A stretch of 64,000 nucleotides of DNA from positions 57,710,429-57,774,428 of the forward strand of contig OX485804.1 in assembly GCA_950295325.1 (NCBI GenBank). Direction: 5' to 3'. Of the stretch, positions 47,893 to 58,639 are shown piece by piece. The stretch is from Polytrichum commune. Its lineage: Eukaryota > Streptophyta > Polytrichopsida > Polytrichales > Polytrichaceae. The position numbers were made by a program, and so were the translations under genes. Every line of letters begins with the position of its first letter. Within the stretch, counting starts at the first letter, position 1. The notes beneath the pieces are model-generated. The model saw only the letters and a list, made by a program, of their open reading frames with translations. It was not told the DNA's origin and searched no databases.

Positions 47893-49129
47893 GGTTTGGG
47901 GTATCGACAACATGGTTCGGTGCCTCTCATGTTAGTAATCGAGGCAAGTGGCCAGCCACCTCTGATTCACAATGGGAGATATCTCAAAAGGCATGTCGGG
48001 ATAGGCATCCAAATCGTAGCTTAAACGAAATGATAGCGCTTGTGAACGCAAAACGTGAGAAATTCCTAGAAGTGCTTGATACTATTGATGGACGTCACCT
48101 CATGGATTCCGAGGTCACTAAGTGAAGCCGTATCTCAGATAAAATCATGGCTTCCGGTTTCTCTACACATTTTCGTGATGATATGGCATGTTAGGGTAAG
48201 TGACACCTTATCGTATCTGACTACCGCCGGGTTGCGGATTACTATGCTCGCACCGGCATAAATGATGAAGACTATTGGTTACTAAACCTTAACGAATTAA
48301 CCGTGGAAAAATTAGCTAAAGTATTTTCTAAATAAATTTATGTAAGAATTCATGAGTGGTTTGGACGCTGGCCCCAAATCCAACTCCCTCATCTTTGTGA
48401 TTTATAAAATTCTCACGATGATATATATGTACGTGGGGATTTTGAGAATGTTGAAGATGAAATAGAGAATGTGGACCTTAGTGTTAATGAGACAAGCATT
48501 GAAGGTTTGAATGGTAATCCTAACGTTGACCATGTAAAAAGAATTATTGATGGTAGAGATTCTGCAACGGATTGTGACCCGTTGGATGGATCCTCCATTA
48601 GGCCGGTACCTCCCCCCTCGTTGTCCCGTCAAGGGCCCTATCCTTTAGGTGGGGTGGGTGCCCCAAATGGTACACCATTGTACGGAGTTACCCCTTCTCT
48701 AAGAGGGAGTACTGTGTTTTTATCTGACTCTAGTCATTCCATCATAAGAGAAAAATTGCAAATACTGCTATAAGGAGGAAGTCTTCGGGAGGTGTATCGG
48801 CATTAGTAGAGGTTGCTAAAGCCTCCGGGGAGGCTATTGCAACACAAATTAATGAAATTGCATCGGTGACAAAAGAAACGGAATCCAATAAGTTAAAGGT
48901 GCAACTTCGATTGTTTTCGGAGCAAATGGCGTATCAACGGGAACGTGACATGCAGGTATATGAACAAAGTTTACTAGCGGCTGACAACGCCCGACTTGCA
49001 ATTCTTAAACAAGGCGAAATAATTTTAGCTCTAGAAAATATTTCTAGTGTGTTGTCATTAGGTTTGAGGGGCCACATTGAGCCATCTCGGAAGGCTTCTA
49101 CTCCGGAACCTAGTAATGAGGCATCTTAA
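47893..49129 (+). pseudogene. Harbinger ORF1-type Myb/SANT-like DNA-binding protein
   Basis: The first part reads NEMIALVNAKREKFLEVLDT..GRHLMDSEVTK then, after a stop, SRISDKIMASGFS, HLIVSDYRRVADYYARTG and DEDYWLLN. This is the trihelix/Myb-like domain of PIF-type ORF1 proteins. The tail (about 48780-49129) is a coiled coil, QLRLFSEQMAYQRERDMQVY to SLGLRGHIEPS. Stops at 48123, 48192 and 48201 fall where Trp or Gln codons are expected. There is also a frame change near 48770. Together with the minus-strand nuclease it forms a convergent two-gene Harbinger element. Confidence 0.75.
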
Positions 49130-49865
49130 ATTATGTGTTCCTATAAGGTATCATCTTTTGTTTTAGTTCAAACATATTATGAAAATTAATAGTATAAGCA
49201 TATTCTTCCTTTTGATTTTATGATTTAAACTCATACAATATATATAGCATTTTTCTTTTTTAATATGTATATTTTTGTAATAAGAGCTTACCCCTTTCAC
49301 TTCTGTGTAGAATGTAATTGTCATTATAATATTCCTATATTGAAATCGCATCATAACGGGACAATGTCTCTTTACTAGTTTTCTTTATTGTACATCTCGC
49401 ATGATAAACTTGTGTGCTCTCTGGTACTTAAGGGTCCCATCATATTCCAACATAAGAACAAATTTTAAAAGAGTGTTTGCAAATGACATCCAAGTATAAA
49501 AGTTAGTTCGGACATGTGAAGACATTGACTTCATTTCAAGGATATTTAATTTAATATGCACCATTATAGGGTAATGAAATAAACAACTTAAATGCATATT
49601 GAAGGCATATTTAATGCATTTGAAAAAATAAATATGAATGAAGTCTATAAGGATTAAGATGACATGTACCTAACAATTGCACATAAGTTTAGAAGGTCAT
49701 ATGCGATGTAAAAGAATGCATATATTATATAGAGTGACAATTGTGTATACATCAAAATATTAGATTGACAACCAACTTCCAACAAACATATAGTTTTATT
49801 GAAACAACCATAAGGCTTCATTACTAGAAATCATAATATACAACTCTCACAAAATTTTATAAAGG
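49130..49865. other. Spacer between convergent Harbinger ORFs
   Basis: This is AT-rich sequence between the 3' ends of the two element genes. No feature was recognised. Confidence 0.5.
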
Positions 49866-51092
49866 TCATGGTGGAACTCCTCTTTGGGATCCTAGGTTAG
49901 AAGCCAATGAACGTCGAAGACCCTCTCCATCATTTGTAGTCCTACTTTGGGGTCCTCCATCATCACAAACATTATATATTCCCGTGTCCGAATATGCATC
50001 GTTATTGTCATCTTCCACTCCTTCATTATTCTCCATAGCGCCCAAGGCCTCCAAATCTTCATTTGCTTGTTTTCTTAGAATATTGTGCAATATATATAGC
50101 ACATGCGGTAATAACATCAGGCATATAAACAACATTAAGCTCGGATTTTCCTAAGAGTTCCCGCCAAGTCATTTTCAAGATGCCAAAGGCATTTTCCACA
50201 ACCCCCTTACCCCTATGTAGTTTCCTATTATAGAGGGCCTCTAACATTGTGAGGTTATTACCACGGTGGGGAGTCGCTAACCAAGGTAAGTTTGGGTACC
50301 CCGAGTCACCCAAAAGATAAGGTGGAAATCCATCGGTACCTAGGGATGGGGGAAAGAGTTTCTAGTCTCATACCAAGTTGGTAAAGGCTAGAGCGTCGAA
50401 GCATCCTAGCATCATTGGAAGAACCGGGCATGCCTAAAAACAAATCTAAAAAAATCTTCCTACTATCAACTACGGCTTGGCAATTCAATGTATAACCATG
50501 AGTTTTGAACTAAAAAGTAATCCTCTGGGCCTACCCTAGGTTTAGAAATATGGATATGCGTACCATCAATTGCACCACCTACGGCTAGCAATCCACACAA
50601 TACCTTAAAATCATTTTGAACTTGAAAAAGACGGTTTCCGGTCGGCCAAGCAATTTCATGATGTAAGCCAATGTTAATAGCACGACATGTATCATGTACT
50701 ACACTGGAGACAGTTGAGGTGCCAATAGCAAATAAATCGGAACACAATCACATACTAGTTGCATGTGCTAATTTTACGAGCGTACATGCAACATGTACAA
50801 TAACGGGAATTGCAAGTCGGTATCTAGTATTTTGTTTTTGTATAAGAGGCCGAAGTTGGTGGGAGAGCTCAAATACGGAGGCTTTGGTCATCCGGAACAA
50901 AGATGACCATCGGTCATCGTCGTACTCCTCAATCACAAACTTGGAAAACCATGTAGTAGAGCGTGGCTTCACCCAATACCCTAGTTGATGATCCCCTAGA
51001 AGAAGGTTGTTCCATAGTTGAAAGGAGTACAATGCGGCTATTGAAGTAGAATGGATGTTGTCCATGTGTCTCACACCCTCCTCCATATCCAC
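49866..51092 (-). pseudogene. PIF/Harbinger transposase (DDE_4 nuclease), frameshifted
   Basis: On the minus strand, from MDMEEGVRHMDN at 51092, the landmarks in order are FSKFVIEEYDDDRWSSLFRM, FELSHQLRPLIQKQNTRYR, VGGAIDGTHIHISKPRVGP (first Asp, about 50560), FLGMPGSSNDARMLRRSSLY (second Asp) and VVENAFGILKMTWREL (Glu, about 50185). All three catalytic residues are present. Frame changes occur near 50745, 50500 and 50320. The stop rate is low, so decay is more recent than in the 26-kb copy. Confidence 0.85.
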
Positions 51093-51649
51093 ATTAAATT
51101 CATCCAGTGTAGGAGCTTATGTAGGGATGGAGGCCACAGCTAGAATGTTGTGGGCATTGAGAAGAATCATGAGTAATGCAGAGACAATCGAAAGGAGATA
51201 TGCGGGATCATTGAGTCCATCCATACTTGTACCATCAAATTGCAACCACTAGAGTTTGACCCGAAATCCTAAACAATGTTTCCGATCTCGAACTGCAATT
51301 CCTGTGGCAATAGCGGATTATAATATGTTTGTGTTTAGCTCACCTGCACTTAGAAATCGGTGTTGAATATCAGGCAGAGCAGGGCGGCGAATAGGTTGTG
51401 TCACCGAAATGGCCAATGCGAGATTCTGAAATGGGCAACTCCCAGTGAATGTGGAGATACCTGATTGCTAACACCAACTTCCCGAATGAGCTAACAACGT
51501 TGGAGCAACGAGCTGACGAGTCCCCTCCGCACAACGGAATTAGATTCAGTGTACCCACTAAACATTATGCGACCGACTTCAGGTGTTCACCAAACCCAAG
51601 TGCTTCGGCAGTCTGTGGATTTCGACGCCGACAGGCAAGACCAGTATAA

Positions 51650-51885
51650 AAAAACTCACAGGCGTCGAAATGCTAGCATATGAAGAGAGGTGCCAGCGAC
51701 TAGGAGGACAAAATGCTGCGAAGAAAACTCACAGGCGCCGAAATTGGAGAAATATGAAGAGAGGCGCCAGCAACCAGAAGGACAATTTTTGCGAGGAACA
51801 CTCACAAGCGCCGAAATTCGACACTACTGGAGAGAGGCGCCAACGACCAGGAGGAAAATATTTGCGAAAGGGGCAGCCAGCAAAC
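51650..51885 (+). repeat. ~75-bp tandem repeat, three copies
   Basis: The units begin at about 51652, 51727 and 51803 with 'ctcacaggcgccgaaatt' and continue 'gagaggcgccagcgaccaggaggaca'. The first and third copies are slightly diverged. No ORF significance was found, and the spacing and length are not those of a CRISPR array. Confidence 0.85.
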
Positions 51886-52344
51886 ACCGAGCACCCTTGT
51901 GCTCACATAATTGTGTGCATTTTGACGCCGATTCACAACTAGCTGCACCCAGAAAAATCACAGGCCCAGAAATCTTGTGGATTGCGATCCAGGAATCGTT
52001 TATGAACAACCCTTGAACCCAACGGTTTCGGTGATTGACAATTCCGTTGGCCGCAAAATTTCATGCTCTCTTGAATGGCAGTTAGACAGCCGTGATAGGC
52101 CTTGGACAAACATGGGTTTTATCTGAGTTTCCCCTCAGATTTACAGGCACAGTTTTACAGTGATTAAGAAGGTTGCTTGGAATGCCCAAAGGCTAGGACC
52201 CTCCCATTAGTTTAGCGAGTAGGTGAAGAAGGTTGGTAACAACTTACGTTAAGACCAGCCCGGGTATTAGGCCCCAAGTTGTACAGTCTTACCAGACCTG
52301 ACTTTATACCCTACTACCCTATGCCCGGCACTAAAGGCGGGTTT

Positions 52345-52675
52345 TAGCCTTAAGACCCAGTCTTAGCTAAAGTCAGGTGGGGAGGGGCCATTACCATCGG
52401 TTTATGTTAATGGAGCTCCTCATGCCCTCATAGCTAAGACTAAAAAACAACCAATCACAAGGACGGGAGGCGACACTTTTAAAAGTCCTATATTCTTGCC
52501 TCATGTCTAGGTACCGATGGGAGGTTCGGTGCTTGAGGCTTAAAACCTCCACTTTTAAGCCATGCCTCATCATTTGCCAACTAGGCTCGGCACTAGATAA
52601 TGTCGATGGTGTGAAGGCCGTGTTTTTAGAACCAACTTTTAGGCTTCGCTAAAGTCAGGTGGGGAGGGGACATAA
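52345..52675 (+). repeat. Direct repeat 'gctaaagtcaggtggggagggg'
   Basis: A ~25-bp segment occurs at about 52366-52391 and again at about 52650-52672, the latter about 20 bp before the outer MITE. The intervening 260 bp has no recognised feature. Confidence 0.6.
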
Positions 52676-53306
52676 ACAAGAGAATGTTATAAGGGCATCC
52701 CCAGGAGAGATAGTAAGCAACCCGCCAAAAATAATATATTATATGGTGTTTAGGGTGTTTGGGGAGCCCTCCATCTTGGGCGGGGCCGCTCATCTTGAGT
52801 CAGAGCCCACCAAAGCCTAGGCATACCCCCGGTATAATTAGGAAGCAATCAATAAGACAACGACACCTATTATCTGACATGAGATAAAGTAGGATATCGG
52901 AGTATCTGATATTAAAGTAATCTCTTGGCGGGCCGGAGGAGGGCTGCCATATGAACCATTTATGGCATTGGAAGGCCTTTACTATACCCGGGCCGCTTCT
53001 AAATTATGCCGGACCGGACATTGGTGGGGATCAATTTATGCCGGTACCGCCACCTAAGAACCCGGGATGCCCCATTTTTGGCGTTGGCATGCCCTATGGC
53101 CAGTGTTCAAGATTGAAGTCTTCAATGCCCTTCAAACGCGATTTGGCCCTTCAAAATATACCTCTCTCAAAACAGCCCTTCAAAATGAAACCCCAAACTC
53201 AAAATGAAAACTTCACTTGACGTCTTCAAAAATTTTACACCCGTCAACACTGTAGCGCTACAGTGACGAGGAGGTCGCTACAGCACTCAATCCCATCCGA
53301 TCTGAC

Positions 53307-55228
53307 TTGGAATTCAACTTTTTAGGTCTTGCAAAAGGTTTAGGGTTTAGGGTGGTGGAGCAGATCAATCAAGAGCTTTGTGCAAGATTTGCAGTCAAAT
53401 ATTATCCAACATTATTGTGGGCTGCTCCTCCAATTCTTGCATCTGGAGACCGTATAGCAAAAGGAGAGGAGCTGGAGGAAGTGACAAACGTCTATTCTGC
53501 AGAAAAACTTCTTGATTGGATCAACAAGCAACTTGCCAAGTACATACAAGCAATCTAAACTGTTATCCCAATCCCGTGATAGAGTTTCTGGCTGTTAATG
53601 TGATTCCTTTTTCATGTGAATGATTAATTGCATGCAATGCACATCAAACATAGACACTTCATTATTGTCTTGTATCTTCATAGTAGAACCCCAAGAGTAC
53701 AAAAGGATAATGTGGCTTTGTGTCTGTTGGATCAGAACATATTTGTTATCTGATGCAACTGCACATGAAGCTGCACTGTCTGCTGGTTTTCATTCGTCTG
53801 ATATTGTGCAGGTAACCCACTCTACTGCTCTTTATGAACTTCAATGATGTTGTCTTTATGTTATGAAGTAGCTGCTCTAAAAGTAAGCTGGTGATATTGT
53901 TATTGGTATGGTTGCCACCCCTTTTGTCCTGAGGAGCTAAATCTTGTGTCCTTGTTTGAATAGGCAATTGCATCAGTTCACGACACTGAAGAAGCCACTG
54001 CCACAGCATTCCAAATTATGCTTGATGAGAGGGTTTGTGTAGTTCCAACTTATTAAATGTCTTTCACAGGTGTTCAAGTCCCAAGTTCTACTGACCATTT
54101 CACCCTTCAGATCCCTTCAATGAAATTGTACTTCTCATTTATTTAAGTTTCAATGTTTCACTGGAAGATTGTCGTCAGCATTGGCTATAAGTAGATGCTT
54201 TACTGGGATATCACTTTCTGCAACTGTGTTGTCTCTCAATCCGTGAAGGACCAGGTGCTTCATCACATGATTGAGATGACATTTGGTTATAAATTAAGAA
54301 ATTCAACCTTAAAAAAATGAAAACTTGGTGCAAATGGTTTTCAGATCACAGCCCCATGGTTCTTGTAAATGAACAACCATTTAGCTCAATGGAAGAAGAT
54401 CATGTCTCTATTAACAGACAAACACTAAGATACTGAGCTTTAGTGGATTTCTTTGTGTTGCGACCCTCAGAATTTGCTATTGAAAGTTGTGTTTCTATGA
54501 ACCCATGGTTATGTTAATTGTTGTACATGTGCTCCTAGGGAGTTGATTTATGTGGATATGCCAATGTACGGTGTCAAATCTGAAGACAGTTGGACATACA
54601 ACTCATTTAGCTCTATTGCTTTTACAGCTGTTGACTTCCAAAAATCGAGGTGCCTTCATACAATTTCTACAACTTTTGGTGGTCCATCACCCTTCCAAAA
54701 GGTTGAGATCACCCCGTTACCCACTGAATGTGAGTGCACCGCTTGTTTACTTTTGCAGTCCAGAACAGGATACATCACAAGTGTGCATTAACCATGTAGC
54801 ATAGCTTTGGCAGAGCTGAGTAATCCTCATAGGATGTCTTAGAGCATCATGCTTCCCCTATGCAGTGATGCTATATACATCTGTTGTGGTTCAGATGTGG
54901 TCTTATGATTCTCTTTGTCTTTGAAAGTGGGAACACTGATAACTGTGCGTGTCTCAATAACAGGTGTCGTAAGGGTACTGCTGATCTCTTAGTGAATTTG
55001 GCTGATCTCTGGCCTGTTGGAGAGCCTTCAGCGCTGGCATTACAGAGTCGTCAAATTTGTGGAGATTCCTCACCAGGCAATTTTTGGGTTAACACCTGCT
55101 TACTTTTTAAACTTCATATGCCATCATTGGTAACCTGTTCCACAGATTTTTTCTACTTAGTTCCAACACTTCTGTGGAAAGTTCTGCTACTGGCAACTGG
55201 CATGTGTGCTAATGCTGTGGGATTGTGA
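53307..55228 (+). pseudogene. Captured fragment of quiescin-sulfhydryl oxidase (QSOX) gene
   Basis: Five exons are visible: 53307/53364-53539, 53736-53811, 53964-54032, 54628-54701 and 54964 onward. The joined frame stays open from an ATG at 53307 to a stop at 55226-55228 (238 codons). Recognisable parts are INQELCARFAVKYYPTLLW, LLDWINKQLAK, DTEEATATAFQIML, FLQLLVVHHPSKR and CRKGTADLLVNLADLWPVGE. They match the end of the second thioredoxin-like region and the helical linker of plant QSOX. The CxxC thioredoxin site and the FAD-binding Erv/ALR domain are missing, so oxidase activity is not expected. Retained introns show the copy was taken from DNA, not from mRNA. It lies entirely inside the hAT element at 53101-58567. 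Confidence 0.85.
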
Positions 55229-56104
55229 TTTCACAACAATATTCTGCTTCGTGGTGATGTTTTCTTACAGGAGACAGAACTTGCATTTGATTTGCTTCTA
55301 GTGCTTCTAGAGCATTTTGAGTCTTTTGCTCTGTGACTTCAAGGCATCTCGTTATGTCATGAAATGGGCATATGCAAGATTTGGGCTGGAATAATGTTAT
55401 TCACATGATGTGTACATTGAAATCCCGAGTAGCCAGTGCACACGATATTGCCAATTGTTTTTAGTCTGTATCAGGAGAACTCTTGATATTGAAGGTGTAA
55501 GTGGTGGAGTCCCTTATTGGAAGTTAGACTTGGAGTATTGTATTGAACTTCGTTCATTAATTTTTACTCCTGGGTATGAGGGGTAGTGTGCTTTCTGTAG
55601 TTTATGTAGTTTCACTGATGAGGGGAGATTTTGGCTTGGTGTTCTTCTCCCTTGAGTGATGCATTTTATTAAATCGTTTGGAGTCACAGCTGTAGGTTGT
55701 GGAGAGATGAAAATTGAAAAACCTTCAAGGTTGAGAGGTTGTACAGTCAGTGAAGTGCTTCAGTTGTGGGGTGCAGTTTGTAATATAATTCATCTTTTTT
55801 CTTTTGTTTTTTCTTTTACCGTTTACAGGCTTGAGATCAGCTACACCGTCACCACTGAGGTGGCATGTTTGAGGACAATACCTATATAGAGGTTGGATTA
55901 GCAAGGTACTAATTGACTTTGACAATAATCTCATGTTACTTCTTTGGTTAACTACGGACATTTAAGTTTGGCTACCTTCATTGAACAAATTGATGTGCAT
56001 TTGTAAACTGATTTACTAGGATCTATAGGTCATAAATGTTTATGAATACACTACAAAAACTAATGTGATCTACAATGAGATAAAAAATGCAATGATCATG
56101 TTGT

Positions 56105-58374
56105 TTGGTTGGTGTGTCCAGAATTCGATGGCCTCAAGTTCACGAAGAGGGGGGGGATCGTCCATCGCGGGATGCACGTCAACTGGATCTCAACTTTTGT
56201 TTTGCTAGATCCGACTCTAGAGAGTCCACGGCGATCAACGAAGAAGACTGTAATATGGACGTGGAGGTTGATATCGAAAACACACCAGATGCAACTGAAG
56301 TGACTTTGTTGCCAAATCCATCTAGAGCTTTTACACGAAAATTCACAATAAATGGAAGATTGGCCGCCGTTGGTTGTATTGGTCCAAACCTCCTCATGGT
56401 CCAGTTACTGGAGTGATGAAGTGCGAAGCTTGTGAGGAATTCAAGCTTGGTGGAAGGGGATCTAAATCATGGGGTGGGAGTGGATGTTCAACTATTCAAC
56501 TCTCTGCAATTAAACAACATGAGAAATCTGATGATCACAAATGGAGCTACACACGATGGATGGCAAGGCATTATCCTAGGACTGGAGAACCAGTTACGCC
56601 AATTGAACCAGGTCTCCAGAATATGGTGGATCGTGAAAAGGGCAGAATTCTCATTGTCATGAAACTCTTGTATTTTGTTGTTTATAATGATCTACCATTG
56701 TTACATTATGTTGAACAATGCAAGATTCATATGCTCCTCTCTACTCCGGATATGCCTGCCAATACAGAGTATTCGTCTTATACAAATGTCACTGCAGCAA
56801 TGGGCTTTTTGGATGTCATATCTCAACATTTAAGTTCCAACCTTGTTCATGAAGTGAAACGCAGCTCTATGTACTCAATATTGATTGATGAATCAACTGA
56901 TCGTACATGTGAACCTCATCTAATAGTATACATTTGCTATTTGACGGGAGGAGGTTCTGATTCGCCATGTGTACAGTTTGTGGAGCTCATGCCACTCTCA
57001 CGCGGAACTGGGGAGGTTATGTTTGAATGCATCAAAAGTTTGTTGGTCAGACTTGGATTGGATTTACAGAAACTAGTGGCTATAGCTACTGATGGTGCAT
57101 CTTGTATGACTGGAGTGCACCAATGTGTGGTGGCTCGACTTCGTGTATTGGTACCTCATCTTGTTGGAACACATTGTATTGCTCATCGTGAGGCGCTAGC
57201 TGCGAAGGATGCGAACGATGAATTTCCGTGCTTGGGATTTATTGATCGGGTGGCCAATAAGGTGTACGAGTGGTTGGGTAAATCAGTAATTCGTCGTGGA
57301 GTTTTCGAGAAATTATTGCTTGCATTCCGTGAAGAGTCCCGTGCAACTTTACAGATCCATTCGGTGAGATGGTTATCCCGTGGCTTGATCATGGAGAGAT
57401 TGGTATTTTGTATGCCTGCAATTTTAGAAATTTGGGAGGTTGAAGAACCCACATGGTACAAGGATCTAACTTCTCTTCAGTTCCAATTTTTCATTCACAT
57501 GCTAGCTGATATATTATCAGAGTTGAATAAGGTCAATCGCAAGTTTCAGTTTGATCTTGTAGATATCACTAGCATAGCTTCTACGATTGATGTAACAATC
57601 AGCTTGTTTCGTAGACACTATCTGGGTGTAAGTTTTGGCCTAACAACCAAACACCTAGGAAAGTTTCTCCGCGAGGTGGTACCCAATGGGCAGATATTGT
57701 ATGTTGATAGTTTTGGTTGTGAAAAAATGCATATCTTGCATTATGATTCCATGCCCGAGTGTGACGTAGGAGGCTCATTGGAGGCATGCATCATGTTGGG
57801 GAGGCAGTATGTGCAGAAGATCATCGATTCACTCAATGATCGATTTCCTGACTTGTCCATTTTCAATGCGGCCCGGCTTTTTAGCCCGAAGCACTATCCC
57901 GTAGATGAATTGGACAGAGGGACATTAACGGAACAATGGTTCAACCGGTTGGTGACACATTTCCGTTGGAGCGATGACCTTGTTAATAAATGCAATGCGG
58001 AATTGCTAGAATTCGTGGAGATGTTATGTTCCGTTTGTGAACGCCGAAGTATGCAAGAAGCTTGGGTTTTTTGTGGCAATGACCGGGAGTTCATGATTAA
58101 TTGGCCAACTATGATGTCGCTATGGCAAGCCATACTTGTGATCCCAACTAGCACTGCTGTTTGTGAGCGTGGTTTTTCAAAGCAAAATTGGGTTAAGAGT
58201 GAAAGGAGAACTAGACTCAACCTTGACACACTAGATGCTTTAATGAGGGTTAGTCTAAATGGGTTAGGAGTTGAATTCATGGATTGGGATAGTATTTTTG
58301 AATCTTGGAAAATTGGCACAAGAACCAACAAGCGTAGGGCATTATCACTAGAAGAGGTGGAGTTAGATGGTTGA
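56105..58374 (+). CDS. hAT transposase with TTF/BED-type zinc finger
   Basis: The main frame runs uninterrupted to a TGA at 58372-58374; its first ATG is 56416, but homology-like sequence begins earlier (KIHNKWKIGRRWLYW). An N-terminal piece in another frame (56105-56345, ending RAFTRKF) probably belongs to it, so one base is likely missing in the A-run near 56337-56342. Features in order: zinc finger CEAC...HEKSDDH, MYSILIDESTD (first catalytic Asp), AIATDGASCMTG (second Asp), THCIAHR, IHSVRWLSRG (the hAT RW motif) and the dimerisation region IPTSTAVCERGFSKQNWVKSERRTRL. It belongs to the ZNF862/C17orf113-like hAT group. It is the only transposase in the window that looks close to functional. 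Confidence 0.9.
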
Positions 58375-58639
58375 TTCTTAATTCTTCACATTGTATTGGA
58401 AGCATGCACCATATAAATCATACATAAGTTTAATATGAGTTTTTTATATTTTATTTCTATATTACTGAATTGACGTCTTGAATTTGAACTAGCCCTTCAA
58501 CCGAAGGGCTCAAATTTTAGAGCCCTTCAAAATGAAACTCATATGAGGGCTTCAATCTTGAACACTGCCTATGGCGAGGCTGCTGGGGACGCCCTAAGAA
58601 GGGACTATGCTTTAATGTAAGCATAGATCTATTTAAGAA

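Larger units (their letters stand above)
53101..58567 (+). mobile_element. hAT transposon with captured host gene fragment (Pack-type)
   Basis: The element is 5,467 bp. CCTATGGC (53093-53100) is repeated exactly after the right end (58568-58575), an 8-bp target duplication as expected for hAT. Both ends start CAGTGTTCAAGATTGAAG (18 bp perfect inverted repeat). Subterminal GCCCTTCAAAA-type motifs occur several times near both ends, as expected for transposase binding. Inside, in order on the plus strand, lie five QSOX exons (53307-55228) and the transposase gene (56105-58374). The exact duplication and near-intact transposase suggest a fairly recent insertion. Confidence 0.92.
52693..58594. 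mobile_element. PIF/Harbinger-type MITE interrupted by a hAT element
   Basis: The left terminus GGGCATCCCCAG (52693) is the inverse of the right terminus CTGGGGACGCCC (ending 58594), apart from one base. TAA flanks both sides (52690-52692 and 58595-58597). Removing the hAT element and one copy of its duplication leaves a MITE of about 427 bp. It has no coding capacity of its own. Confidence 0.8.

Noticed and set aside
51650..51885. Regular ~75-bp repeats resembling a CRISPR array
   Set aside because: There are only three diverged copies with no distinct spacers, in a eukaryotic genome. It is an ordinary minisatellite.
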